37,032 bases of DNA, from contig JALHIE010000005.1 in assembly GCA_022840285.1 (NCBI GenBank), positions 1 through 37,032 on the forward strand. The letters run 5' to 3'. The first letter of the stretch is position 1. Every line of letters begins with the position of its first letter. Made by a program: the position numbers and the translations under genes. Positions 16,767 to 24,477 of this stretch are shown here, piece by piece. The notes beneath the pieces were generated by a model. It was not told the DNA's origin, did no database searches, and saw only the letters and a program-made list of their open reading frames with translations. The stretch comes from Porphyromonadaceae bacterium. GTDB taxonomy: Bacteria; Bacteroidota; Bacteroidia; Bacteroidales; Dysgonomonadaceae.

Positions 16767-18359
16767 CTATGGATAAACATCCGGACGTACCTGCCACTCA
16801 TGAACTCCGGTATTTTGATATTTTTTAATGGGAATATCCCAGCCAATTTGTCGCAAATGACGCATACCTACCATTCTGTCGTTACCGGATGTGTATGGAG
16901 GTGTTGACCATGTAGCCTGTGCTCCATACATCATAATATTTAACAGTTGATTGTAAGAGGGTGAGTGCCAGGTTGTACATAGTAATCCATTCAAGCCGGT
17001 TTTTACCACGTTTTCCCCCAATGATTTAATATTGTCAATTTTGTTCCAGGGACATGCCAAAACCTGGAATCCTTGATTTTTAAAATAAGACATTGTAGGC
17101 CACGTCTCGTTCTCTTTGGGTGAACCGTATTGCCAGTCACAAATAATAATATCTTTAGGTAGTGCATCAAGCACATCGTTCATGCGTGGGGTAGCGTTAG
17201 CCACATATCCTTTCCACCGTGGGTCGTTTCTTTGAATAAGCATATCATGCCACATCATCATACGACAATTCTTCTCTGATAACAGCTTGTGAAAATAAGA
17301 CAAATGATCGATTAAAAGGGCCTTGTAGTCTGAGTGTCGGCATGAACGGCACTCAGCAGCGCCATCCGCCTCATCTCCACCGATGTGATAAAACGGTGGA
17401 TAATTGAAAGCTTCAAGAGTTTCGAGAACTATGTCTGTTAATAGTTTTCGCGTAGCCGGATTACTTAAACACCATACCCATCCGTTCGGCTCAAAAAGTG
17501 ATTGAAATTCCGGATAAAAATCCAACGGAGCATGTTTTCCGGAACCTCCTCTACTACCTGAAGCATGTCCAAAAATATTTAATTGTGGAATCAATGTTAC
17601 TCCCAATTCTTTACCAAGATTAACTAACCGGCGAATATCACCTGGAGTTGCTGAATATTCCTGCCAATTAAATTCAGGGTGTGAAGCAAAAGGGAATGTC
17701 GCCCAAAATTCTATGATGATGTTATTGAATTTATAGTAAGCGGCCCACCTTATGTACTGTTCTATCTGAACAGCCTCCGTTTCCGGAAACCAGCACAAAT
17801 GCAGTCCTCTGAACGCCATTGCCGGTGCATCATCAATTTCAGTTTCAGGAACACTGTAGTTCGAGAATTCTCCTGTTTTGCTATGCACCTCTGCCAACTG
17901 ACGAAGAGTATTGCATGCGTAGCGAATACCTGTAAAATTTGAAGCTGACAATGTAACTAAAGCGCCCGACGCTTTTATTTTGTAAGCTTCTCCCTCAGGT
18001 GTATCCGCTTTTTGTATTACATTCACAGTTGGTATTATATTGAAATACTGTTTAAAGAGATCTGATGTCTTATTTTTTGCATGATTATCCACATCTTTCA
18101 GTTCGATCTTCACAGCCAATTGATTATCAAATATTACTTCCCTGTCATCATTCAGTTTAACATTTTTAGGTCTTGGAATAAAACGTTTTAATAAAACAGG
18201 ATCAGTATCGTTTTCTATAATTTCTCTGTTTTCCGATTCATCTGCTTTTCTTAACAGATCAATCTCCGGCAGCTTAACGGCACTAAAAGCAGTGCCGGCT
18301 CCTGCTGCCGCCATACTCGATAAAAAGGTTCGACGAGAAAATGTTGTCTTATTATTCAT
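16767..18359 (-). CDS. GH20 beta-N-acetylhexosaminidase-like enzyme with Tat leader
   Basis: A 530-residue exported enzyme. The twin-arginine leader SRRTFLSSMAAAGAGTAFS is at residues 8-26. Residues about 60-175 form the GH20b accessory domain (YKIKASGALVTLSASNFTGIRYACNTLRQL). The GH20 barrel follows, starting at MAFRGLHLCWFP. The catalytic pair is Asp329-Glu330 in YHIGGDEADG, acting by substrate-assisted catalysis in the family; IPQLNIFGHASGS is the upstream conserved loop. Cys337 and Cys340 (ECRSC) follow the catalytic pair. The barrel end is atypical, with CPWNKID and TTWHSPSY where many GH20 enzymes have a WGE-type segment, so specificity may differ from plain GlcNAc removal. It lies 57 bases after its GH20-like neighbour, which is also Tat-exported. 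Confidence 0.88.
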   Translation of the reverse strand: MNNKTTFSRRTFLSSMAAAGAGTAFSAVKLPEIDLLRKADESENREIIENDTDPVLLKRFIPRPKNVKLNDDREVIFDNQLAVKIELKDVDNHAKNKTSDLFKQYFNIIPTVNVIQKADTPEGEAYKIKASGALVTLSASNFTGIRYACNTLRQLAEVHSKTGEFSNYSVPETEIDDAPAMAFRGLHLCWFPETEAVQIEQYIRWAAYYKFNNIIIEFWATFPFASHPEFNWQEYSATPGDIRRLVNLGKELGVTLIPQLNIFGHASGSRGGSGKHAPLDFYPEFQSLFEPNGWVWCLSNPATRKLLTDIVLETLEAFNYPPFYHIGGDEADGAAECRSCRHSDYKALLIDHLSYFHKLLSEKNCRMMMWHDMLIQRNDPRWKGYVANATPRMNDVLDALPKDIIICDWQYGSPKENETWPTMSYFKNQGFQVLACPWNKIDNIKSLGENVVKTGLNGLLCTTWHSPSYNQLLNIMMYGAQATWSTPPYTSGNDRMVGMRHLRQIGWDIPIKKYQNTGVHEWQVRPDVYP

Positions 18360-18416
18360 AATTAAAAAAATTTATTGTTGATACACTTTATTCAATTCCT
18401 CAATATGTACTCCAAT

Positions 18417-19472
18417 TTATTTTTCCTCAAAAGACCTTTTAGCTTCACCTATTAAATCTATAGCTTTTAGAATAGTAGGTTCGAACCTTACAGTGGTGGG
18501 CATCCAAAATGTCTGCATAAAGCCCATTAGGTGAGAATCAGAAATATGCTTGGAACAAAATTCTACTGTATTATCTATGTTTTTCGGATTTAATGCCTGG
18601 AAATTTTTACCTGGAACAGCATGAAAACTGCCCGTAGGAATTTGATCGTATCCTTCAGTTTCCAAATCAAGGTATGCTTTGACGTAAGTGTGTTTTGGAT
18701 CAAGGTTTTCCCCATAATACCAATTACTCTGTATTACAGACTTTGGCATCATTTTGAAAAACTGTTCGGGATGACGCCACATGTAATCCGACCAGACCCA
18801 AGGTCGAACGTTCTTTTTCATTGCTTCCGAGATATAAAAATAGAGATCACTCCACCAGAGCTCGTTTTGCCTGATAACAATGTAATCAAAATGTTTTTGG
18901 TGATTATAGTCTTCCTCGTCCATCCCGAAATGGATAAACCTCGGAATATCAAAAATTTCAATGGCTTCAGCAATCAGATCTTTACAAACCTTGTAATATT
19001 GAGTTGTAGATACCATTTTCGCGTATTTACCGAGCCATGCGTCGTGAGTTGCGGCAAAATTCAACATGGGTATAGGCTCAATGCCTTGTTTTCTTATCTT
19101 TTCCAACTCTTCCCTTAATCTTTCAGGAGTCCATGAGTTTTTAAGGGATATTTCCGGATGGCTTCTCCATAAAATAGAATCGTCCAAGTTAATCACAACC
19201 ATATTGATCCCATTATTTACCATGGATTTTATTGCATTGTCCCAGACTGATTGGTCCGGTTCGAATTCAGTCCGTAAACCTCCCCAACTTTTTATTCCTC
19301 CGGCGAAATTAAATGAAAGATGCATTAAGCATGCCCAAATTTTCTCGCCTGATGGTGATGCTGGAGTATTTAATGTTTTTGTGGCAGGCATCTGCGATGG
19401 TATCGTATTGGGAACTATGCCCACCACAGCTGCCGCTGATAATTGCTTAATAAAATTTCGTCTGTTCGTCAT
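18417..19472 (-). CDS. GH20-like TIM-barrel protein with Tat leader (paralogue of 12084-13022)
   Basis: A 351-residue protein whose N-terminus is a Tat leader (NRRNFIKQLSAAAVVGIV). From residue 44 it matches the cytoplasmic paralogue almost from end to end, starting at KIWACLMHLSFN. Asp185, Glu186 and Glu187 in FIHFGMDEED sit at the position of the GH20 HxGGDE motif. There is no GH20b domain. Trp-rich segments (WWSDLYF, PWVWSDYMWRHPEQFFK, SNWYYGE) probably line the active cleft. The substrate is unknown. Having one exported and one cytoplasmic copy suggests the same linkage is cut before and after import, or that one copy has been retargeted. Confidence 0.72.
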   Translation of the reverse strand: MTNRRNFIKQLSAAAVVGIVPNTIPSQMPATKTLNTPASPSGEKIWACLMHLSFNFAGGIKSWGGLRTEFEPDQSVWDNAIKSMVNNGINMVVINLDDSILWRSHPEISLKNSWTPERLREELEKIRKQGIEPIPMLNFAATHDAWLGKYAKMVSTTQYYKVCKDLIAEAIEIFDIPRFIHFGMDEEDYNHQKHFDYIVIRQNELWWSDLYFYISEAMKKNVRPWVWSDYMWRHPEQFFKMMPKSVIQSNWYYGENLDPKHTYVKAYLDLETEGYDQIPTGSFHAVPGKNFQALNPKNIDNTVEFCSKHISDSHLMGFMQTFWMPTTVRFEPTILKAIDLIGEAKRSFEEK

Positions 19473-19649
19473 ATTTTGAATTTATATTAAGTAGTTTTAA
19501 TGACTTATCGTCGTATTTTTTATAGTTTTTCCGTATAAGGAAATCTTAGTTTTATTATTATGGTCAGTCTTTACGTTTTGTAATGAATATTCAACTTCGC
19601 AGTTATTTGTTGTAAGAGCAAGGTTTTCAATCCAAATAACGAATTTCTA

Positions 19650-22094
19650 TTAAATATCCATTTTTTCAAGTAATTCATTTACTTGATTATTCAACTGGAG
19701 CAAAACCGCTACAAAATTCTTGGCATTCTTAATTTTAGTTGGCGCCATCGCTTTAAGTGATGTCTCGTAAAATCTGTCCTCAATTATTTTTCCTTTATCT
19801 GAAAACTCCTCTGGTCGTTTCCATTCAGATCGATCGTCTGATTTAATGCGTTTAAGGACCCAATCCCAATAAGCTTCTAACTCGGGTCGATATACATATT
19901 CGACCAATTCATAATGATGGCTGCGGCAATAATCATTTTCAGCATTTGCCTTGAGGGTTTGTTCAGAATGTGGATTTACTGTTGGTGAAACTTCCTCTAT
20001 TTGTTCTGCATCATAAAGCCTTTGAAAACTTGCGTACATTGAAAAATCGTCGGACATTGACAATATATCGCTTAAGGTGCCTAATAAATTTTGGCTCAAT
20101 ATAGCTAGTTGACGAATATCAGCTGCATCGACTTTTTCATGTCTCCATTCTTCCATAAGTAAGGAGCTCTTTGCCAGAGAAGCAAAATAAGCCCTGCTGA
20201 CTATGGTCCTGGCCATGTCGAGAACATCTCGGAGCCATAACTGATTATCATAGTTTGAATCTGCTATTTTAACTAAACCATTAATAACATCAGGGGTATA
20301 CTTTAATCCTGAATTGACGCGGTTATATTCAACTTTAAGTTTCTCAATAAGCTGTGGAGTCAGATTGATGAATGAACCACTCGATAAAATACGGTATTGA
20401 GGTTCGAAAAATGATAGGCCGTTTAATCCCCAATGAAGTGTTTGTGATATATTTAAAAAGGAATCCCAAACACCTTGCATATCCTGTGAAATATCATCCG
20501 GATACCTTGTTTTACAAAAATAAGATGTTTGACGCTCGATATCCAGTTTATCCGGTTTCCAACTATTGTTAGCATGATATTCCATTAAATAAGTATCACT
20601 GTGAGAGATTTCCGACCAAGTTACAAGTCCTTTACATTGGGGGTCTTCGGCAGCTTCCGTTATCCTGGGAGTGAGTATATCATAATCTTCGTGCACATCA
20701 CTGTTTTTGGCAAATGAATGGAATATTCCAAATATCCAAGGAAATTTGTTGTAAACATTCCAGTCACGGTAAGTTACTTTATCGTTTTTATCAGCAGTAT
20801 AATCAAGTAATATGGTACGTTCAGGATCAAACTTCTTTATTAAGTCTTGAACATCTTCATCAGTCCATTTCCATGCAATAAAATCCCAGCTGGCTACTAA
20901 CAGAGGAACATCAGGATAATTCTCACGAAGCATTTGCTGTGTTTTATTGTATACATATAACTTCATTTGTAAATTTTCACGATCTAAATTTCCAAATGTT
21001 CTCTCGGCCATCCCAATGGTATGAAACAATCTTGGATAAACTCCTCCAAACTCTTTAATATGTGTTTGGGTAAGTTTCCAATAAGCCTCCCATGTTTCTT
21101 GTTTCTCAATATCCCAAATTGCTTGAGTTGGAAGTGAATAACCGGATTTTTGATTTTTAATAACCGGAAAATCAGAATTGCTTTTATAAAATGAAGAGGG
21201 TGTGTGTGAGTACCAGTGAGTAATTGTACCCAAATCCTCGGGATGAAGGCCTCTATCCCTTGCATATTCCAAAACTTTTTCACGTAATTCTCCACGATAT
21301 TTTAACGACCAGAATGAAGTGCGGTCGTTATAACTTCTTTGTTCTGCATCCGGATCTTGTCCGTCAACTGGTGGATAAGGAACATCATCCGAAAATGCGC
21401 GTTGGAAAAGATCGTCAATTCCCGTTCGCAACATAAACAGATTGAACCTTTTTTTCATCAACCAATCAATCTCCTTCTTCCAGTCATCCAGATCCCAGTG
21501 CTCTGCATGGAATCTATGAAGTCCGCGGTGTGCAAAATAACGCAATCCCCTATATTCAAAATGGGGACTTTCCAGAATATCGATCCCTGAAATGTCAATA
21601 CTTGAATGTCTGGGGATTATATCACCGTCCCAAAAATACTCAACACCTACCTGTTTACGGAAAAAATCATATACTGCATAGATAGTTGAACGACCACTAC
21701 CTCCGGCTAGAATAAGGTAGTTTTTACCTTGTTTATTTAGTGACAGCAATCTGTAATTGTCGCCTCCGTGCTGAAGATCTAATCCGTTGATCAATCCGGT
21801 ACGTATTAATTCATGCACGACAGGATTGACTGCATCAGAACCGATAAGCACAACGTTGCTGTCAGATAATTCTTTTTCATCAGATTTCATATAACTGACA
21901 GAAGGTCTCTTGCCGGTAACCTTTTCCCACATATCTGCAAAAGTTTCACCGGCAATTGCATATGCTTTCTCTCCATATGGAGGGATGAGAATTCTAATCG
22001 AAGATTTGTCTAGCTCAATAGAATTACTGGCAATCACAGGAGTGGTCGTAAAAGTAAAGAATAGTATACCAAAAAGGATGAAATTTTTCATCAT
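19650..22094 (-). CDS. GH89-like alpha-N-acetylglucosaminidase-type enzyme
   Basis: An 814-residue exported protein with a Sec signal (residues 2-23). Domain order follows GH89/NAGLU: an accessory domain (30-165; YLILAGGSGRSTIYAVYDFFRKQVGVEYFW), a barrel starting HFEYRGLRYF...WKKEIDWLMKKRFNLFML, and an all-helical C-terminal region. The region LLVASWDFIAWKW...ERTILLDYTA...FPWIFGIFHSFAKN parallels the NAGLU barrel, where WxxxHNFGGN is usual. Candidate catalytic acids are Glu364 (IGMAERTFG) and Glu495 (VTWSEISHSD). Several GH89 consensus residues are changed, so it is a divergent member or a sister family. It is probably the first gene of the second transcription unit, 408 bases below the Ig-F5/8C gene, with a perfect 14-base palindrome upstream. 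Confidence 0.72.
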   Translation of the reverse strand: MMKNFILFGILFFTFTTTPVIASNSIELDKSSIRILIPPYGEKAYAIAGETFADMWEKVTGKRPSVSYMKSDEKELSDSNVVLIGSDAVNPVVHELIRTGLINGLDLQHGGDNYRLLSLNKQGKNYLILAGGSGRSTIYAVYDFFRKQVGVEYFWDGDIIPRHSSIDISGIDILESPHFEYRGLRYFAHRGLHRFHAEHWDLDDWKKEIDWLMKKRFNLFMLRTGIDDLFQRAFSDDVPYPPVDGQDPDAEQRSYNDRTSFWSLKYRGELREKVLEYARDRGLHPEDLGTITHWYSHTPSSFYKSNSDFPVIKNQKSGYSLPTQAIWDIEKQETWEAYWKLTQTHIKEFGGVYPRLFHTIGMAERTFGNLDRENLQMKLYVYNKTQQMLRENYPDVPLLVASWDFIAWKWTDEDVQDLIKKFDPERTILLDYTADKNDKVTYRDWNVYNKFPWIFGIFHSFAKNSDVHEDYDILTPRITEAAEDPQCKGLVTWSEISHSDTYLMEYHANNSWKPDKLDIERQTSYFCKTRYPDDISQDMQGVWDSFLNISQTLHWGLNGLSFFEPQYRILSSGSFINLTPQLIEKLKVEYNRVNSGLKYTPDVINGLVKIADSNYDNQLWLRDVLDMARTIVSRAYFASLAKSSLLMEEWRHEKVDAADIRQLAILSQNLLGTLSDILSMSDDFSMYASFQRLYDAEQIEEVSPTVNPHSEQTLKANAENDYCRSHHYELVEYVYRPELEAYWDWVLKRIKSDDRSEWKRPEEFSDKGKIIEDRFYETSLKAMAPTKIKNAKNFVAVLLQLNNQVNELLEKMDI

Positions 22095-22502
22095 GTATAA
22101 ATTTTTTATTAGTTGTGATTGAATAACTATTTAATAACTAGCAAGAATACGAGAGTAGAACTAAAAAATTAACCATGTTTTAATTTAGATGGAGTTTTAC
22201 TTTTGTAATGCTAGCAATGTGGTAACATCAATATTGATGAAAAGTCTGATTCTTTATATGGATTTTATTGCTTTTGTCAAATATCTGTAATTTTCAGCAA
22301 GATAATTGATAAGAATAAAGATGAAAAAATATTTAACTATACTAAACTCAGTATTACAGTTTAAAATATCCTGGATTTTTAGCTGTTTTCTCCTCATTAA
22401 ATTCGTACTCATTAGTAGGAATAGAGAAAAGAGAATTTTCTTTCGATTAAAAAAGTTTCCCATAAGAATACAAATTCAACTTTCAATTAAATATTTCTCA
22501 GT
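22095..22502. other. 408-base intergenic region upstream of the GH89-like gene
   Basis: AT-rich, with only short frames that have no family signal. It separates the SusC/D half from the enzyme half of the PUL and probably holds a promoter, although I find no exact TAnnTTTG on the minus strand. A perfect 14-base palindrome lies at 22226-22239. An A/T stem (AGAAAA, loop GAGAA, TTTTCT) near 22425-22442 is too weak to call a terminator. Confidence 0.6.
22226..22239. promoter_or_regulatory. Perfect 14-base palindrome, candidate operator
   Basis: CATCAATATTGATG is identical to its reverse complement and lies about 130 bases upstream of the GH89-like start codon. Its size and symmetry suit a dimeric regulator. 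I found no second copy in the other intergenic regions I checked. Confidence 0.35.
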
Positions 22503-23483
22503 TTATTTATACACTTTTGCGTTTACGCGCATTTCATACATCCTGATGATGCCATCACTGCTCCCCTTGGTAAAATAAAGACGCACTTTACTCGCCGTTG
22601 TAGTTTCAAAAGTTGTAGAATAATCAACACTGGTATTACTTGTTTGAGAAAAGAAAGTTACCCACTCACCGTTAAACTCTTTCTGAAATTGAAAATCAGC
22701 GCATGGATAATCTTTTTGTGTCCAAAATTCTAACGAATATATTTCGTATTCAGCTCCCAAATCTATCTCAATCCACTGAGGTCCGTTATTGGTTGATTGT
22801 GATACCCATCTGTTACCACTGTCTGAGGTGTTAAGAATACCGTCAACTGCTTTTTCTCCAACATACTGGGCAGCAAAAACACTACTCACTCTCACGGGTT
22901 TTTGTAAGGCTACATTCAGACTTCTAAATACTTTCACCTCCATTGTCCTACTTAATTCACCCCCTTTAGCGGTAATATTTGCTACGCCTGGTGCAATAGC
23001 TGCAACTTGCCCCATTACATCCACAACGGCAATATTATCATTATCCGAAGACCAAAAGAAACGACTAAAATCATTGGCATTACGGGGAACCGGTAATGCA
23101 TTGAGCGTCAATTTCTCACCAACAGCTAAAGAAATATCTGATTCGGCAAATTCAATTTTTTCCAGACGTATTCTCTGGCTTACCGCCACTGGTACTTTTA
23201 CCTCAATATCATTACGATAAACTACAATATTTGTAGTTCCCTCTCCGGTTGCTTCAACCAAACCTGATAAACTGACAGCAGCTACCGCAGGGTCTTCGCT
23301 CTTCCAACTATAGGTCAGTTCAGTGGGACTGGCCGTTAATTGTAATTGGTCACCAACAAGCATGTTTAACGATTGGTGATTTACGTAGATAGATTTTTCT
23401 ACAGGAGTTCGCTCATAAGAATCACATCCTGCAAAGAATCCGATCAGAAAAATATACACAACAGTTATTACTATCCTATTCAT
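22503..23483 (-). CDS. Ig-like (BIG2) and F5/8 type C domain lipoprotein
   Basis: A 326-residue lipoprotein (GFFAGC, Cys20). Two bacterial Ig-like domains follow, at about 33-100 (LNMLVGDQLQLTA, SLSGLVEATGEGTTNIVV) and 108-185 (ISLAVGEKLTLNA, VMGQVAAIAPGVANITAKG). A C-terminal F5/8 type C/CBM32-like jelly roll lies at 190-326 (NVALQKPVRVSS, AVDGIL, RWVSQS, QWIEIDLGAEYEI). F5/8C domains bind sugars, often galactose or GlcNAc residues. Its place just after the SusCD set suggests a surface glycan-binding protein. It ends the first transcription unit; spacing to the preceding gene is 39 bases. Confidence 0.88.
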   Translation of the reverse strand: MNRIVITVVYIFLIGFFAGCDSYERTPVEKSIYVNHQSLNMLVGDQLQLTASPTELTYSWKSEDPAVAAVSLSGLVEATGEGTTNIVVYRNDIEVKVPVAVSQRIRLEKIEFAESDISLAVGEKLTLNALPVPRNANDFSRFFWSSDNDNIAVVDVMGQVAAIAPGVANITAKGGELSRTMEVKVFRSLNVALQKPVRVSSVFAAQYVGEKAVDGILNTSDSGNRWVSQSTNNGPQWIEIDLGAEYEIYSLEFWTQKDYPCADFQFQKEFNGEWVTFFSQTSNTSVDYSTTFETTTASKVRLYFTKGSSDGIIRMYEMRVNAKVYK

Positions 23484-23522
23484 ATTATACTATTTATTCT
23501 GATTAATTAACTTTTAATTGAT

Positions 23523-24443
23523 TTACATTTCATCCTCATTCTCGGGATCAAATTGAAGTCGTAATTCTTCTCTCATCTGATATGTCTGATTATTCATTGT
23601 AAAATCGTACCGAAGAAGAAACGTTTTGTAGTATCTGTAGCCGTCATAATCTACTTTAAATATATTTGGGTATTCAATGTCGTCATCAATCTGGTCTACC
23701 TGAATATCACCGTAGGGAGTAATACGCACCTTACCTTCCACATTAATGTCCAATATTAAAGCATGTTTCTTATGTACTTCAATATCTGACATATAAGCCT
23801 CGGTACCAGCCATTATACGCACCTTATCAGCACCAAGAGGGTGTACGATCTTTGTTCCAAAAATGGATCTGGCCTGTTCTTTTCCTGTAAGGTTATACGT
23901 AGTACCTTCAGCTTTTGCGTAAAAATTCTTTATGCGAATTTCAAAGAGCACATAGCTTTTTTCCGGATTAGCTTCATAACTGTCGTGTAAATCAATTCTC
24001 AGGGGAATGAAGTAAGTAGAGTCAGGGGAAAGTCCTTCGGGTCTGATTCGAATCGGTAATGAAGCTTTAATTTCGCCTGCCTTTATCGTGAGTTTATACG
24101 AATCAATATTGTACATACTCTTAGACAACTGATGAGCATACTTGTTGTATTCCACATCGTAATTAACCTTATTGTAAGTATCGATAAGCGAGGGGTCTTC
24201 TATTAAAGAGATGTTAGTATCTTTTGTTGTAGGATTTGTACCGCCACATGAGATCGACAAATAACCTACTGATTCCGAATCTCTTAAATCATAATACTTG
24301 GAATAAATGTTCTCTGTCTCGCTGACCAGTGCAAAAACATTTTTATACTGCTCTGTTTTAAAGATTTCATCGTTATCGCATGACAACAATCCCGCCAGTA
24401 AAATGATTATGGCTAAAAGAAAATTATTTTTTATCTTTTTCAT
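23523..24443 (-). CDS. DUF1735/DUF4361-type PUL lipoprotein
   Basis: A 306-residue lipoprotein (GLLSC, Cys22). An N-terminal DUF1735-like (BACON-related) part contains a run such as SYKLTIKAGEIKASLPIRI followed by LSPDSTYFIPLRI, the usual form in BT_3987-like proteins. A C-terminal beta domain of the DUF4361 type follows (KVRITPYGDIQVDQ, RYYKTFLLRYDF). Such proteins are encoded next to SusD in many Bacteroidota PULs and bind glycan at the surface. It lies 34 bases below susD. The acidic C-terminus (FDPENEDEM) shows no further domain. Confidence 0.8.
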   Translation of the reverse strand: MKKIKNNFLLAIIILLAGLLSCDNDEIFKTEQYKNVFALVSETENIYSKYYDLRDSESVGYLSISCGGTNPTTKDTNISLIEDPSLIDTYNKVNYDVEYNKYAHQLSKSMYNIDSYKLTIKAGEIKASLPIRIRPEGLSPDSTYFIPLRIDLHDSYEANPEKSYVLFEIRIKNFYAKAEGTTYNLTGKEQARSIFGTKIVHPLGADKVRIMAGTEAYMSDIEVHKKHALILDINVEGKVRITPYGDIQVDQIDDDIEYPNIFKVDYDGYRYYKTFLLRYDFTMNNQTYQMREELRLQFDPENEDEM

Positions 24444-24477
24444 ATTTATATCTTCTTTGTTGTTGACTTTAATTTAG

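Noticed and set aside
22254..22578. Short hydrophobic frames on both strands in the 408-base gap
   Set aside because: Low-complexity AT-rich translations rich in Ile, Leu, Lys and Phe with no start signal or family match; one runs into the F5/8C gene.
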